Made by a program: the position numbers and the translations under genes | From: Sphingopyxis jiangsuensis | Lineage (GTDB): Bacteria > Pseudomonadota > Alphaproteobacteria > Sphingomonadales > Sphingomonadaceae | NCBI RefSeq assembly: GCF_016734905.1 | Contig: NZ_JAERPO010000002.1 | Span: 62,001 to 126,000, forward strand | Length of the DNA: 64,000 nt | Direction of reading: 5' to 3' | Part shown: positions 30,862-39,843 of the stretch, in pieces | How the letters are laid out: each line of letters begins with the position of its first letter | Numbering within the stretch: position 1 is the first letter of the stretch | The notes under the pieces: model-generated | Seen by the model: only the letters and a program-made list of their open reading frames with translations | Databases searched by the model: none | What the model was told of the DNA's origin: nothing

Positions 30862-31659
30862 CTATAGGCGATGCGGTGCGCGGGCGGAAGAGTGCGCGGG
30901 CTGCGCCATCCGCGCGGCGATTGCGGCGCGCGCTGCCTCGCTGAGGGTTTTCCGGTCGCGTTCCACCGCATCAGGCAGTGGATCGAGATAATGAATGATC
31001 AGCGGCACGGGATGCTTGCGCCCCAAAAGCCGCTTGAAATTATCGAGCCCGGATTCGGGATCGAGCCAAGCAATTTCAGGGCCTTCGTCGCCATAATCAA
31101 GGAATACCGGTTGAACCTGAAGTCGCGGCGGGGTCGGGATCACCGCCTGCAGCAGCGCCGGGCGAAAGGGCAACAGGCCATCCCCCGGCCCCGTGGTTCC
31201 CTCCGGAAACAGCGTCACCGGACGGCCGTGGGCAAGCGCGCTGCGCAAATTTTCCGCCTGGCTCTGGATTTCGCGCTTCGCTTCGCGCTGCACATAGATG
31301 GTATGGTTCTGATCGGCGAGCCATCCGACAAGCGGGGTGGTCCCGACCTCTGCCTTCGACACGAACGACGACCGCGCCGCGCCGCCAAGCGCCAATATGT
31401 CGAGCCAGCTGACATGGTTCGAAACGAACAGCACATCGCGACGAAGGCGGGTGCCCGTGGTGCGGATACGAAGACCCGCGATCCATCCGACCGCGTTCAG
31501 AAAAGCCATCACCATCGGCGACGGCCGACCCACTGCGCGATAGAGAAGATGCGGAACGATCAGGAACAGCAGCGTCAGCACCATCAGCAACAGGCGCGCA
31601 ACGACGCGCCAGGTGACGCGTGCAGGTTCAGCCCTTGTCGCGACCGATGGCGACACCAT
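30862..31659 (-). CDS. 1-acyl-sn-glycerol-3-phosphate acyltransferase (PlsC-like)
   Basis: A 265-residue membrane-associated lysophosphatidic-acid acyltransferase-like protein. One N-terminal membrane segment ([18 protein letters not shown]) precedes the acyltransferase HX4D motif in [14 protein letters not shown]. The [11 protein letters not shown] motif, which binds the phosphate, follows. The likely start is ATG at 31659 (or GTG at 31656, better spaced from GGAG), both inside the fur coding region. The result is a 32-base overlap, suggesting coupling. It may acylate lysophospholipid or another membrane precursor. Confidence 0.85.
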   Translation of the reverse strand: MVSPSVATRAEPARVTWRVVARLLLMVLTLLFLIVPHLLYRAVGRPSPMVMAFLNAVGWIAGLRIRTTGTRLRRDVLFVSNHVSWLDILALGGAARSSFVSKAEVGTTPLVGWLADQNHTIYVQREAKREIQSQAENLRSALAHGRPVTLFPEGTTGPGDGLLPFRPALLQAVIPTPPRLQVQPVFLDYGDEGPEIAWLDPESGLDNFKRLLGRKHPVPLIIHYLDPLPDAVERDRKTLSEAARAAIAARMAQPAHSSARAPHRL

Positions 31660-32053
31660 AAAGCTCCATGCGATGGTCGACGAGGCGATAGCCCAGCCGT
31701 TCGGCGATGACCTTTTGCAACGCCTCAAGCTCGGGATCGACGAATTCGATGACCTTGCCGGTTTCGACATCGATCAGATGGTCGTGATGCGCCTCCGGCG
31801 CCGCTTCGTAGCGCGAGCGGCCGTCGCCGAAATCATGCCGGTCGAGGATGCCCGCTTCTTCGAACAGGCGGACGGTACGATAGACGGTCGCGATCGATAT
31901 CCCGCTATCGATTGCCGAGGCACGCTCATAGAGCGTCTCGACGTCGGGATGATCCTCCGAATCCGAAATCACGCGCGCGATGATCCGGCGCTGTTCGGTG
32001 ATGCGCAGCCCCTTTTCGTGGCACAATGCTTCAAGATCGATTTTACCGGACAT
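31628..32053 (-). CDS. fur: Fur family transcriptional regulator
   Basis: A 141-residue metal-dependent repressor. It has the winged-helix DNA-binding domain (GLRITEQRRIIARVI, ISIATVYRTVRLFEEAGIL) and the C-terminal dimerisation/metal-binding region with AHHDHLIDVETGKVIEF. In alphaproteobacteria Fur can respond to iron or manganese. The metal is not decided here. It is the only fur-type gene in the window, so the sites at 27299 and 27363 are its obvious candidate targets. Its 3' end overlaps the plsC start. Confidence 0.94.
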   Translation of the reverse strand: MSGKIDLEALCHEKGLRITEQRRIIARVISDSEDHPDVETLYERASAIDSGISIATVYRTVRLFEEAGILDRHDFGDGRSRYEAAPEAHHDHLIDVETGKVIEFVDPELEALQKVIAERLGYRLVDHRMELYGVAIGRDKG

Positions 32054-32185
32054 GCGCGCCTTTCCTGCCTTGGGCAGCCGTGACTTTTATCTATCCGACT
32101 CTATAGTTTCGCGGTGCGGATAGAACAAGGGCGGCGCCCGCAGGCCCCGCCCCCGACCGCTTTGCGGCAGTACCGACCGGAACGG

Positions 32186-32617
32186 TCAGGCTTTTTTGCG
32201 CTTGCGCCCGCCGCCGCGCCCCTTGGTGCCCAACCCGATCTGCTTTGCGAGTTCGCGGCGCTTTTCGGCATAGTTGGGGGCAACCATCGGATAATCGGCG
32301 GGAAGTCCCCACTTCGCGCGATACTCGTCGGGCGTCATTCCATAATGCGTCATCAGGTGACGGCGCAGCATCTTCAGCTTCTTGCCGTCTTCGAGGCAGA
32401 CGATGTGATCGGGTTTTACCGATGCGCGTATCGACACCGCGGGAACCGGTTTTTCTTCCGCGACGGGCTCGCTCCCCAGCGTCGAAAGCGCCGAATGGAC
32501 GTTATTGATCAAAAGAGCGAGATCGGAAATTGCGACGCTATTATTGCTGACGTGGGCGGCCACTATATCCGCGGTCAGTGTGACGAGCATTTCATTTGTA
32601 TCGGCTTGATCCGCCAT
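32186..32617 (-). CDS. mucR: MucR/Ros family zinc-finger transcriptional regulator
   Basis: A 143-residue MucR/Ros-type regulator. These prokaryotic zinc-finger proteins control exopolysaccharide and envelope genes and bind AT-rich promoters. The signature VCLEDGKKLKMLRRHLMTHY, with the Cys and His ligands, spans about residues 72-91. A basic tail (GRGGGRKRKKA) follows, which may contact DNA. It sits between rimI and fur on the same strand, a common sphingomonad neighbour order. Confidence 0.95.
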   Translation of the reverse strand: MADQADTNEMLVTLTADIVAAHVSNNSVAISDLALLINNVHSALSTLGSEPVAEEKPVPAVSIRASVKPDHIVCLEDGKKLKMLRRHLMTHYGMTPDEYRAKWGLPADYPMVAPNYAEKRRELAKQIGLGTKGRGGGRKRKKA

Positions 32618-32745
32618 CGATGATTTCCCTTGTCTTTAGCAACCCAGAGATATGGACGGCGAATATTACATCGTCCCCCCGCCCAGTTATATTTATGCCA
32701 TTTTGGCGGTAATTTCGCAATGCCCCATAGAAATTTCCCGCAATT

Positions 32746-33210
32746 CTATTTCCGATGCCGCATTGTAATCGCGTCGCGAAGCTTGCCGTCGCCACCACGA
32801 TAATAGTCGCGGCGACGCCCGCACTCCACAAACCCGGTCTGGCTGTACAGATGAACCGCGTCGTTATCGGCGCGCATTTCAAGGAAGTGATCGTCGGCGC
32901 CCTTGGCGGACGCCCACGCCTGCCAGTCACGCAGCAGCGCACGGCCGATGCCGCGCCCGCGCCACGCGGGGTCGACCGCGAGCAACAGCAATTCGCTTTC
33001 GGGGCCGGCAATCCGCGCCGCGTAGAAACCGCACGGCGACTCGTCATCGCGGGCAAGCGCAATCCGGGCCGAAGGCAGCGCGAACAGCGTGAGGAGCTGC
33101 GCCGAACTCCATGCTTCGCCATAGGCGGGATCGAACGCCGCCTCCATTACGGACATGACGGCGGCGAGGTCGGCGGGGGTTGCCGCAGACAGGGACACCG
33201 GACAGGTCAT
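32746..33210 (-). CDS. rimI: GNAT-family N-acetyltransferase, RimI-like
   Basis: A 154-residue GNAT acetyltransferase. The acetyl-CoA-binding signature is in VDPAWRGRGIGRALLRDW, and EMRADNDAVHLYSQTGFVE is typical of RimI-like proteins, which acetylate ribosomal S18 N-terminus or similar substrates. It is coupled to tsaB by a four-base ATGA overlap, as in many proteobacteria where rimI follows tsaB. The name is by family and context. Confidence 0.88.
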   Translation of the reverse strand: MTCPVSLSAATPADLAAVMSVMEAAFDPAYGEAWSSAQLLTLFALPSARIALARDDESPCGFYAARIAGPESELLLLAVDPAWRGRGIGRALLRDWQAWASAKGADDHFLEMRADNDAVHLYSQTGFVECGRRRDYYRGGDGKLRDAITMRHRK

Positions 33211-33824
33211 GGAGCGTGCATCGGCTTGGCATCGGGCGCGCGGCCATAGGTAGGGCCGGGATTATCGAACAAGGCCTGTTCGGGCAGGCGGATAAAGGCG
33301 CGCGCATCGGGCAAGGTCGTGCGCGCCCTGCCCGATCCGCGGCGTTCGACAAAGGCTTCCGCCCGATTGCCCACAGCCAGTTCGTCGCGATGCCCAACCG
33401 CGTCGTCGGGAAGGAGCGATTGTGCGTCGCCGCGCGGCGACAGGTCGGCGGCAAAGGGCTGGACGAAATACTGGCCGTGCCCACCTTCCATCACGACCAC
33501 TGATCCGCCCGCGGCGGCAATATCGTCGGCGGCGCTCGCCGCGACCAGCGCGAGTGTCGAGAAGCCGCGCGTCGGGATCTGCCAACCGAGCGCGAGCGCG
33601 CGCGCTGCCGCGATGCCGATGCGCACGCCCGCAAAGCTTCCGGGGCCACAGCCGACCAATATTTCATCGGCGCGCCCACCGCCGTCCAGTTCGGCGATCA
33701 GCGGAACGAGCCGTTCAGCATGCCCGCGCCCGATTACCTCGTGCCGGAAATCGACCAGCGTCCCGGCGTCGAACAGTGCCACCGTGCAAGCCTCGCTCGC
33801 CGAATCGATGACAAGTTGGCGCAT
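33207..33824 (-). CDS. tsaB: tRNA threonylcarbamoyladenosine biosynthesis protein TsaB
   Basis: Pseudo-ATPase partner of TsaD in forming t6A37 in tRNAs. At 205 residues it has the ASKHA-fold signature (VIDSASEACTVAL, IGRGHAERLVPLI, GCGPGSFAGVRIG). The ATG at 33824 fits family length. It overlaps rimI and precedes it, a conserved pairing. No threonine-specific tRNA modification partner (tsaD, tsaE) is in the window. Confidence 0.93.
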   Translation of the reverse strand: MRQLVIDSASEACTVALFDAGTLVDFRHEVIGRGHAERLVPLIAELDGGGRADEILVGCGPGSFAGVRIGIAAARALALGWQIPTRGFSTLALVAASAADDIAAAGGSVVVMEGGHGQYFVQPFAADLSPRGDAQSLLPDDAVGHRDELAVGNRAEAFVERRGSGRARTTLPDARAFIRLPEQALFDNPGPTYGRAPDAKPMHAP

Positions 33825-33842
33825 GGGATCTGGCGGGCCCGG

Positions 33843-34436
33843 TCAGGCGATACGGTTGAAGCGCGCAAAATCGGGGCGCGGACTGCGATCAAAAATGCTC
33901 GCGGGGTCGCCATAGCCCAGCGTCGAGATGAAATTGCTCTTCACATTGGGCTCATCGACGAAAAAGGCGGCATCGACCGCCGCATTGTCGAACCCTGACA
34001 TCGGCCCCGTATCGAGCCCGAGCGCGCGCGCCGCCATGATGAAATAGGCGCCCTGCAAGCTCGAGTTGCGAAAGGCGGTGGTCTCCGCATGCTTTGCATC
34101 GCCCGCGAACCAGCTGCGCGCATCGGTGTGCGGGAACAAGTCGGGAAGATGTTCGTAAAATTCATTGTCCATCGCGATGATCGCGGTGACGGGCGCCTTC
34201 AAAATCTTTTCGCCATTCGCGGGCATGGTCAGCGGCGCGAGCTTCTGCTTCGCCGCATCCGAGACGCACCAGACGATCCGCGCCGGCAGGCTGTTCGCAC
34301 TCGTCGGGCCGTACTTCATCAGGTCCCAGATTGCATGCAACTGCGTCTCGCTCACCGGCTTGTCGAGGTAGCCGTTATAGGTGCGCGCGGTACGGAACAG
34401 CTGGTCGAGGGCGCTATCGGAAAGCGGCTCGCTCAT
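33843..34436 (-). CDS. Malonic semialdehyde reductase-type nitroreductase (RutE/HadB family)
   Basis: A 197-residue FMN-dependent nitroreductase-fold protein. It resembles Rut[14 protein letters not shown] at the N-terminus, [33 protein letters not shown], and a Gly-Pro-Met-Ser-Gly-Phe loop near the flavin. Family members reduce malonic semialdehyde or nitro/quinone substrates with NAD(P)H. None of the other rut genes is nearby, so uracil catabolism is not implied. Confidence 0.88.
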   Translation of the reverse strand: MSEPLSDSALDQLFRTARTYNGYLDKPVSETQLHAIWDLMKYGPTSANSLPARIVWCVSDAAKQKLAPLTMPANGEKILKAPVTAIIAMDNEFYEHLPDLFPHTDARSWFAGDAKHAETTAFRNSSLQGAYFIMAARALGLDTGPMSGFDNAAVDAAFFVDEPNVKSNFISTLGYGDPASIFDRSPRPDFARFNRIA

Positions 34437-34461
34437 TCGGCAAACTCCTGATTGGGGCCGG

Positions 34462-35040
34462 TCAGACGGCGTGGACGGCCGTCACTTCGGGAACATAATG
34501 CTTGAGCAGCGATTCGATGCCATTTTTCAGCGTCGCCGTCGAGGAAGGACAGCCCGCGCACGCGCCCTGCATCTTCAGATAGACATTGCCCTTGTCGAAC
34601 CCGCGATAAACGATGTCGCCGCCGTCGTTCGCAACCGCCGGTCGCACACGCGTTTCGATGAGTTCCTTGATCTGCGCGACGATGTCGGCATCGGCGGGAT
34701 CGTCGGAGAAATCCTCTTCATTCTCGCCCGGAACGCTGATCCCCGCGGCACTGGCGGGATGGAACAGCGGCATTTCGGCCAAGAAATGGTCCATCACGAT
34801 GCCGAGCACATCGGGCTTTGCGTCGCTCCATTCGGCCCCCGGGGCGATGGTGACCGAAATAAAGTCGCGGCCAAAGAACACGCCGGTGACATCGCCGAGC
34901 GTGAACAATGCGGTCGCCAGTGGCGACGCAGCGGCCTCCTCCGGGCTCGCAAAGTCGCGAGTACCGGCTTCCATTACCACCCTGCCAGGCAGGAATTTGA
35001 GCGTCGCGGGGTTCGGCGTCGATTCGGTTTCGATAAGCAT
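34462..35040 (-). CDS. NifU-like Fe-S scaffold protein
   Basis: A 192-residue NfuA/NifU-like protein for iron-sulfur cluster assembly. The N-terminal Nfu_N domain starts [18 protein letters not shown]. The C-terminal NifU domain ends with the C-A-G-C-P-S-S cluster-binding CxxC motif. The start at 35040 (second of two nearby ATGs) matches the usual beginning; an ATG at 35049 is an equal alternative. It diverges from the gene at 35104. Confidence 0.93.
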   Translation of the reverse strand: MLIETESTPNPATLKFLPGRVVMEAGTRDFASPEEAAASPLATALFTLGDVTGVFFGRDFISVTIAPGAEWSDAKPDVLGIVMDHFLAEMPLFHPASAAGISVPGENEEDFSDDPADADIVAQIKELIETRVRPAVANDGGDIVYRGFDKGNVYLKMQGACAGCPSSTATLKNGIESLLKHYVPEVTAVHAV

Positions 35041-35103
35041 GGGCAGCATGTGGGGCGCGGTGCGGCTTTGTGCAAGCCGCATCGCGGCGCTAAAGGGGCA
35101 CGG

Positions 35104-35976
35104 ATGCGCCATTTCACCCAATTTGCCGCGCTCGACTGGTCGGGCGCGCGCGGTCTGCGGCAGGCCGGAATCGCGCTTGCGGTCGCGTGCGAGAACGAGG
35201 CCCCGGCATTGGTGCGCCCGGGCCGCAAATGGTCGCGGGCCGAAATATTGGCCTGGCTCGAGGCACGCGCCGACGAAGGCATCGACATGCTGATCGGCTT
35301 CGATTTTTCAGCTGCCTTCGCCTTTGCCGATCATGGCGCCTATTTCCCCGAATGGAGCGAAAGCCCCGGCGACCTCCCCGACTTGTGGGCGCTCGTCGAG
35401 CGGATTTGCGCGACCGATCCGCATTACGAAGCGCACAGCTTTCTCGCCCATCCAGAAGCGCGGCGGCATTTTCGCCACGCCAAGGGCGACACCGGCGACC
35501 GTTTCGAACCCGGCGCGGGGCGGTTGCGCCTCGTCGAACGGCACCAGCGCGCGACCCGCCAAGCCGCCAGCGTCAGCAATTTCAACCTCGTCGGCGCCGC
35601 GCAGGTCGGCAAGGCGAGCCTGAGCGGCATGCGTTTGCTCCACCGGCTGCGCGGGCGCATCCCGCTGTGGCCGCTCGACCCGGTTCCGGCGCGCGGCCCG
35701 CTGCTCGTCGAAATCTACACCAGCCTCGCCGCACGCGCCGCGGGCATGGCGCCGGGCCGCAGCAAGATCCGCGACGGCGCCGCGCTCGATTGCGCGCTCG
35801 CCGCACTGGGTTCGCCCGTGACCGGGATGCGCGGCCCGCTGAGCGACCACGCCAGCGACGCCCTGCTCACCGCCGCATGGCTCCGCGCCATCGCGCACCG
35901 GCGCGACATCTGGTCACCTGTCCCGCTCGACGCGGCGATCGCGCACACCGAGGGTTGGACGTTCGGTATCCTTTGA
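35104..35976 (+). CDS. Hypothetical protein, possibly RNase H-like (DUF429-like) fold
   Basis: A 290-residue cytoplasmic protein that I do not recognise with certainty. It begins FAALDWSGARGLRQAGIAL, which resembles the first strand and D-W-S-G motif of DUF429-type RNase-H-like proteins. Further on are FDFSAAFAFADH and LLVEIYTSLAARAAG, and a late conserved D-H-A-S-D-A motif. No signal peptide or membrane segment is seen. The ATG at 35104 is chosen because the conserved D-W-S-G block follows at once. It diverges from the NifU-like gene. Confidence 0.7.
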   Translation: MRHFTQFAALDWSGARGLRQAGIALAVACENEAPALVRPGRKWSRAEILAWLEARADEGIDMLIGFDFSAAFAFADHGAYFPEWSESPGDLPDLWALVERICATDPHYEAHSFLAHPEARRHFRHAKGDTGDRFEPGAGRLRLVERHQRATRQAASVSNFNLVGAAQVGKASLSGMRLLHRLRGRIPLWPLDPVPARGPLLVEIYTSLAARAAGMAPGRSKIRDGAALDCALAALGSPVTGMRGPLSDHASDALLTAAWLRAIAHRRDIWSPVPLDAAIAHTEGWTFGIL

Positions 35977-36129
35977 TTTCCAACGCGAAAGCCGTTTGAC
36001 CCAAGCTCTGGCGTCAGCTCGTCACAAGCGGCCCCGCCAACACAATCGGGAGCACACCGCCGCCACCATTCACTCCAACAACAGAGTTTCCTTCGCGACA
36101 AAAAATGTTCTAGGGGGCGCTCAAGGTGC

Positions 36130-36205
36130 GCCGGCTTAGCTCAGTTGGTAGAGCAACCGCCTTGTAAGCGGTAGGTCGTCAGTTCGAGTCTGACAGCCGG
36201 CACCA
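36130..36205 (+). tRNA. tRNA-Thr (anticodon UGU)
   Basis: A 76-base cloverleaf with an encoded CCA. The acceptor stem GCCGGCT pairs with AGCCGGC, the D-arm is AGCTCAGTTGGTAGAGC, the anticodon loop is CTTGTAA with TGT, and the T-arm has GTTCGAGTC. The discriminator base is A. The minus-strand reading frame across it is an artefact. The gene is a common integration point for islands. Confidence 0.95.
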
Positions 36206-36208
36206 CAT

Positions 36209-36236
36209 AACCCGCAGAAAACTGCGGGTTTTTCTC
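36209..36236 (+). terminator. Rho-independent terminator after tRNA-Thr
   Basis: Hairpin AACCCGCAG-AAAA-CTGCGGGTT followed by TTTCT. It begins four bases after the encoded CCA of tRNA-Thr and should end its transcript. Confidence 0.9.
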
Positions 36237-36364
36237 GATTTTGGCAGATTTTCTGGTATTACCGTGGTTATCGGTCGTTTCATGGTCTGCCTTGGAAAAA
36301 CCGGTCCAATTCTCGAGAGAGCCCATTATTGCGAGAGAATTGAAGAAAGTGACATGCCCCCTGA

Positions 36365-36811
36365 TTTTTCTCCACCTGTAATTATCGCACCGAAAAGACC
36401 GAAGCGCTGACCAAGGCCATCAGATATGCCACGCCCGCCCGACTGCGCCCGAGGGACGCGGCCGCGCACCTGCTGGCGGCAAAATATCTGACCGGCGTGC
36501 AATATCCCTGGAGGGCGGGAGTCGGGATCAGCCAATCGCAATCGTCCCGCTGGCAAGCGCTGTCCGGCGACTATCTGCTTCCGCGCAACACGGCAAAGGC
36601 CATCGAGATCCTGACCGAGCTGTCGATGCGCGGCGAGCTCGACGGTGCCGTGCAGGCTGCCTCAATGTATCGCGCCGGCCGCGGAACAACGAGTGGGCTG
36701 GCCGAGGTCCCCAACGCCTATGGTTATGAAAAGAAAGTCGAGGCGATGCGAAAGCTGACGCCGGAAATGGTCGCGTTGATCCGGTGCGGACATCGCAACA
36801 AATTTGGATAA
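36365..36811 (+). pseudogene. 5'-truncated remnant reading frame with a Sel1-like segment
   Basis: The frame is open from 36365 to a stop at 36811 but has no reasonable start; a GTG at 36497 is the first candidate. It encodes a helical sequence with a TPR/Sel1-like stretch (GDYLLPRNTAKAIEILTELS, GELDGAVQAASMYRAGRGT), then runs out. The 5' part of the protein is missing and the region from 36237 to 36364 holds nothing but an AT-richer stretch. It is probably the leftover of a gene disrupted by insertion or deletion near the tRNA. Absence of a start is seen; the history is inferred. Confidence 0.55.
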
Positions 36812-36836
36812 TCGGCTTCAGCAAAGACCGCCGCCG

Positions 36837-37598
36837 TTACAGCGACTGTCCGTCGTCGACGTCGATGACGGCGCCCGTCACGCAGGCCGACGCGTCCGAC
36901 GCGAACAGCAGCATGAACGGGTCGAGCGAGGTGACTGGCTGCAGGCGGCGCCGGTGGAATGCGGCAATTTTCTGTGCGCCCGCTTCGGTCTGATAGAGGT
37001 CGCCCGCCAGCTCGCTTTGGATATAGCCCGGCTGGATGACATTGACGTTGATGCCCTGGCGCACCCATTCGCGCGCAAAATTGCGGCCGAGGTGCGCCAC
37101 CGCGGCCTTTGACGCGGCATAGGCCGCGTCGCCAACGGCGGTCATGTGCGAAGTGATCGATCCGATGATGATGACGCGTCCCGCGCCGCTTTCGCGGCTT
37201 CCCGATGCGATCAGGCGCCGCGCGCCCTCGCGCACGGTCAGGTATACGCCGGCGATATTGGTGTCGAGCACCTGGCGGATCGCGTCCGCCGACAGGTCGG
37301 TCGACCGCCCCACCATCGAAACGCCAGCGTTGGCAACGATGGTATCGACAAGACCGAAGCGCGCCTCTGCGGCGTCGAAGGCGGCAGCGACCGAGTCCGC
37401 ATCGCCGACGTCCATCGCGACGGGCAGCGCTTCGCCGCCCTCACCCTCGATCGATGCCGCCAGCGCCTCGACGCGGTCGACGCGGCGCGCGGCAAGGACG
37501 ACGCGCGCGCCCGCCGCAGCATAAAGGCGCGCAAAATGCGCACCGAGCCCCGCCGATGCGCCGGTCACGATGATTGTCCGTCCCGCGACCGTTGTCAT
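36837..37598 (-). CDS. Short-chain dehydrogenase/reductase
   Basis: A 253-residue classical SDR with a Rossmann fold. The cofactor motif TGASAGLGAHFA, the NAG motif, and the catalytic Ser/Tyr/Lys in the AYAASKAAVAHLGRNF segment are present. It follows the acyl-CoA dehydrogenase, with the stop TAA and start ATG sharing one base, and both follow the HMG-CoA lyase-like gene. The trio forms one operon. The natural alcohol substrate is unknown. Such SDRs in catabolic clusters usually oxidise hydroxyacyl or steroid-like intermediates. Confidence 0.9.
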   Translation of the reverse strand: MTTVAGRTIIVTGASAGLGAHFARLYAAAGARVVLAARRVDRVEALAASIEGEGGEALPVAMDVGDADSVAAAFDAAEARFGLVDTIVANAGVSMVGRSTDLSADAIRQVLDTNIAGVYLTVREGARRLIASGSRESGAGRVIIIGSITSHMTAVGDAAYAASKAAVAHLGRNFAREWVRQGINVNVIQPGYIQSELAGDLYQTEAGAQKIAAFHRRRLQPVTSLDPFMLLFASDASACVTGAVIDVDDGQSL

Positions 37599-38791
37599 TA
37601 TGCTGTCCCTTCGCTGTTCCTTGCGTTGCCCTGCATCCATTCGCGCTTCACCGCCTTGGCGAGCGACCATTTGTGGACCTCGGTCGGGCCGTCGTAAATC
37701 CGGAAGGCCCGCACCTCGCGGAAAACCTGTTCGACGATCGTGTCGCCGCTGACGCCCGTTCCGCCCATCACCTGCACGCAGCGGTCGGCGATCCGCATCA
37801 GCGCTTCCGACACCGCGACCTTCGCCATCGAACTTTCGGCAGTACCGAGCGAACCGCTGTCGAGTATGTCGGCGCACCAGTCGATCATCAGCTCGGCCTG
37901 CTTCAGGTCGATGCGATTTTCGGCGAGCATGAAGCCGACCCCTTCATGGTCGACGAGCGGCTTGCCGAACGCCATGCGCGTGCAGGCATAGGCGGTCGCA
38001 ATCTCGTGCGCGCGCTGGCACGCGCCCCACCAGCGCATGCAGTGCGACAGGCGCGCGGGCGCCAGGCGGATCTGCGCATATTTGAACCCCTCGCCCGGCG
38101 CGCCGAGCATCTGCGCGCCGGGGACGCGCAGATTGTCGATCCGCACGATGCTGTGGCCGCCGGGCATCGAGCTGTCGATGGTGTCGAGCAGCCGCTCCAT
38201 CCGCACCGCAGGGTCGGGCAAATCGACGAGGAACATGCACGCCCCCTCCTCGGCCTTGGCCATCACGATGCCGACGCTGGCGCCCTGCGCGCCCGTGATG
38301 AACGCCTTGCGGCCGTCGACGATCCAGTCGTCGCCGTCGCGGTAGCAGCGCGTCTGCATCATCGACGGGTCGGAACCCGCACCGCCCTCGGCCGCGGGTT
38401 CGGTCATGAAAAAGGCCGAACGCACCTCACCGCGCACGAGCGGCCGCAGGAAACGCTCCTTCTGTTCGTCCGTCCCGACCTTGCCGATCAGGTACATATT
38501 GCCCTCGTCGGGGGCCATGACGTTGACCGCGACCGGCCCGAGCGGCGAGAGGCCCGACGGCTTCAGCACCATCGCCGTCGCGCGCTGGCTGAGGTGCGCG
38601 CCATCGTCGAGGATGTGCGGCGTCAGGACACCCGCATCGCGTGCCTTGGCGCGCAGCTCGCGGACGAGATCGTCCGACGGGCCGTGCGGGCCGCAGCGAT
38701 CGTCGCGCTCATAGGGCACAACCTCTTCACGCACGAAACGTTCGACGCGCGCCGCAATCTTCGCCGCGCTCAGGTCTTCGGACCAGTTCAT
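37598..38791 (-). CDS. Acyl-CoA dehydrogenase family protein
   Basis: A 397-residue FAD flavoprotein resembling the ACAD10/11 group. The N-terminal helical domain is followed by the middle-domain FFMTEPAAEGGAGSDPS flavin motif. The C-terminal helices contain RMAFGKPLVDHEGV, VQVMGGTGVSGDT and RIYDGPTEVHKWSLAK. The Asp-Gly-Pro-Thr-Glu-Val-His form of the last motif is typical of the 10/11 type rather than MCAD. It is second in the lyase-ACAD-SDR operon and would introduce a C=C bond into an acyl-CoA intermediate. The start ATG at 38791 fits domain length. Confidence 0.9.
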   Translation of the reverse strand: MNWSEDLSAAKIAARVERFVREEVVPYERDDRCGPHGPSDDLVRELRAKARDAGVLTPHILDDGAHLSQRATAMVLKPSGLSPLGPVAVNVMAPDEGNMYLIGKVGTDEQKERFLRPLVRGEVRSAFFMTEPAAEGGAGSDPSMMQTRCYRDGDDWIVDGRKAFITGAQGASVGIVMAKAEEGACMFLVDLPDPAVRMERLLDTIDSSMPGGHSIVRIDNLRVPGAQMLGAPGEGFKYAQIRLAPARLSHCMRWWGACQRAHEIATAYACTRMAFGKPLVDHEGVGFMLAENRIDLKQAELMIDWCADILDSGSLGTAESSMAKVAVSEALMRIADRCVQVMGGTGVSGDTIVEQVFREVRAFRIYDGPTEVHKWSLAKAVKREWMQGNARNSEGTA

Positions 38792-38812
38792 TGCAGCGTC
38801 TCCCGGTACAGT

Positions 38813-39721
38813 TCAAACATTGGGAAAGGCCGGAGCCTTGCTGACGAGCGCAGGGAGCGATCGCTCCATTACGCCGGTCAGCCATCGGGCCGCATCGACC
38901 GCCTTGGCCAGGTCAAGGCCCGTGACAACGCCGCTTTGCTCCAAAAGATAAGCGACATCCTCGGTCGGAACATTGCCCGCAGCGCCGGGAGCGAAGGGAC
39001 AGCCGCCAAGCCCACCGAGCGATGCGTCGACCGTCGCCACGCCCTCGCAAACCGCCGCCCAGACATTGGCGAGTCCGGTGTTGCGCGTATTGTGGAAATG
39101 GGCGCGGAGCGGCAATCCAGCGATCGCCTCGCGCACGCGCCCGACCGTCTCGGCCACCTGCCCCGGCGCTCCGACGCCGATCGTGTCGGCAAGCGCGACC
39201 TCGCGCGGCGCCGCGTCGGCGGCGCGTTTCGCCATCTCGACAACCTGCTGCAACGCCACGCGGCCCTCGAACGGACAGCCGAAGGCGGTCGCAATGGTAA
39301 TTTGCGCGCTGCGGCCATACGCCTTTGCCAGCGCGACGATTTCGATGGCGGCGGCGAGCGATTCGGCGGCGTTCTGTCCCTGATTGCGGATACCGAAGCT
39401 GTCGGTCGTCACGCACACGGCCCCCAGCTCGTCGATGCGCCCCGTGGCAAGCGCCCTTTCGGCCCCGCGGCGATTGAGAACGAGGCCGATATAGGTCACG
39501 TCGGCGCGATCGGGCAGCAGCGTCACCAGCTGCTCGGCGTCGGAAAGTTGCGGCACCCTCTTCGGATTGACGAAGCTCGTCACCTCGATGCGGCGTGTGC
39601 CATAGTCGATTGCGCGGCGGACCAGTTCGGCCTTGTCGGCCGTCGAGATCACCCGCGATTCGTTCTGCAGGCCGTCGCGCGGTCCGACCTCGACCATCTC
39701 CACACTCTGATTTATCGACAT
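38813..39721 (-). CDS. Hydroxymethylglutaryl-CoA lyase-like protein
   Basis: A 302-residue TIM-barrel aldolase-type lyase of the HMGL family. The active-site motif EVGPRDGLQNE is at the N-terminus and GLGGCPFAPGAAGNVPTEDV (with the loop Cys) is near the C-terminus. A deviation is H-F-H-N-T-R-N in place of the usual HxHDTYG metal motif, so substrate range may differ from HMG-CoA. The ATG at 39721 has AGGAAGG upstream. It heads the operon with ACAD and SDR, divergent from caiB across a predicted MarR-type site. Confidence 0.88.
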   Translation of the reverse strand: MSINQSVEMVEVGPRDGLQNESRVISTADKAELVRRAIDYGTRRIEVTSFVNPKRVPQLSDAEQLVTLLPDRADVTYIGLVLNRRGAERALATGRIDELGAVCVTTDSFGIRNQGQNAAESLAAAIEIVALAKAYGRSAQITIATAFGCPFEGRVALQQVVEMAKRAADAAPREVALADTIGVGAPGQVAETVGRVREAIAGLPLRAHFHNTRNTGLANVWAAVCEGVATVDASLGGLGGCPFAPGAAGNVPTEDVAYLLEQSGVVTGLDLAKAVDAARWLTGVMERSLPALVSKAPAFPNV

Positions 39722-39767
39722 TTTTTCCTTCCTGGCGGGTCCGACCAATTAGCAGGTTGAAAATTAC

Positions 39768-39783
39768 ATAGCATTCTAAGTAT
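39768..39783. promoter_or_regulatory. MarR-type operator copy 1
   Basis: ATAGCATTCTAAGTAT, an imperfect copy of the TTAGTATACTAA family. It lies between the divergent lyase operon and the CaiB-type gene. It matches the consensus at the TAG, CTAAG and TAT positions. Confidence 0.5.
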
Positions 39784-39843
39784 AAAGAGCCAATGGGGTG
39801 CGAGGCGACCGCCTCTGGCCAGTCCGGTCCCGAAAGGAATGAA

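Noticed and set aside
36141..36326. A minus-strand reading frame ending in a peptide across the tRNA-Thr gene
   Set aside because: It is the antisense of tRNA-Thr and its flank. The repeated end peptide is a well-known artefact of tRNA antisense.
36326..36556. A short minus-strand frame beside tRNA-Thr as a possible integrase remnant
   Set aside because: No integrase motif (Arg-His-Arg-Tyr set) is seen and it is antisense to the remnant frame.
37574..39760. A 728-codon plus-strand open frame over the SDR, acyl-CoA dehydrogenase and lyase genes
   Set aside because: It lies antisense to three genes with clear domains and shows only Arg/Ala/His-rich shadow sequence.
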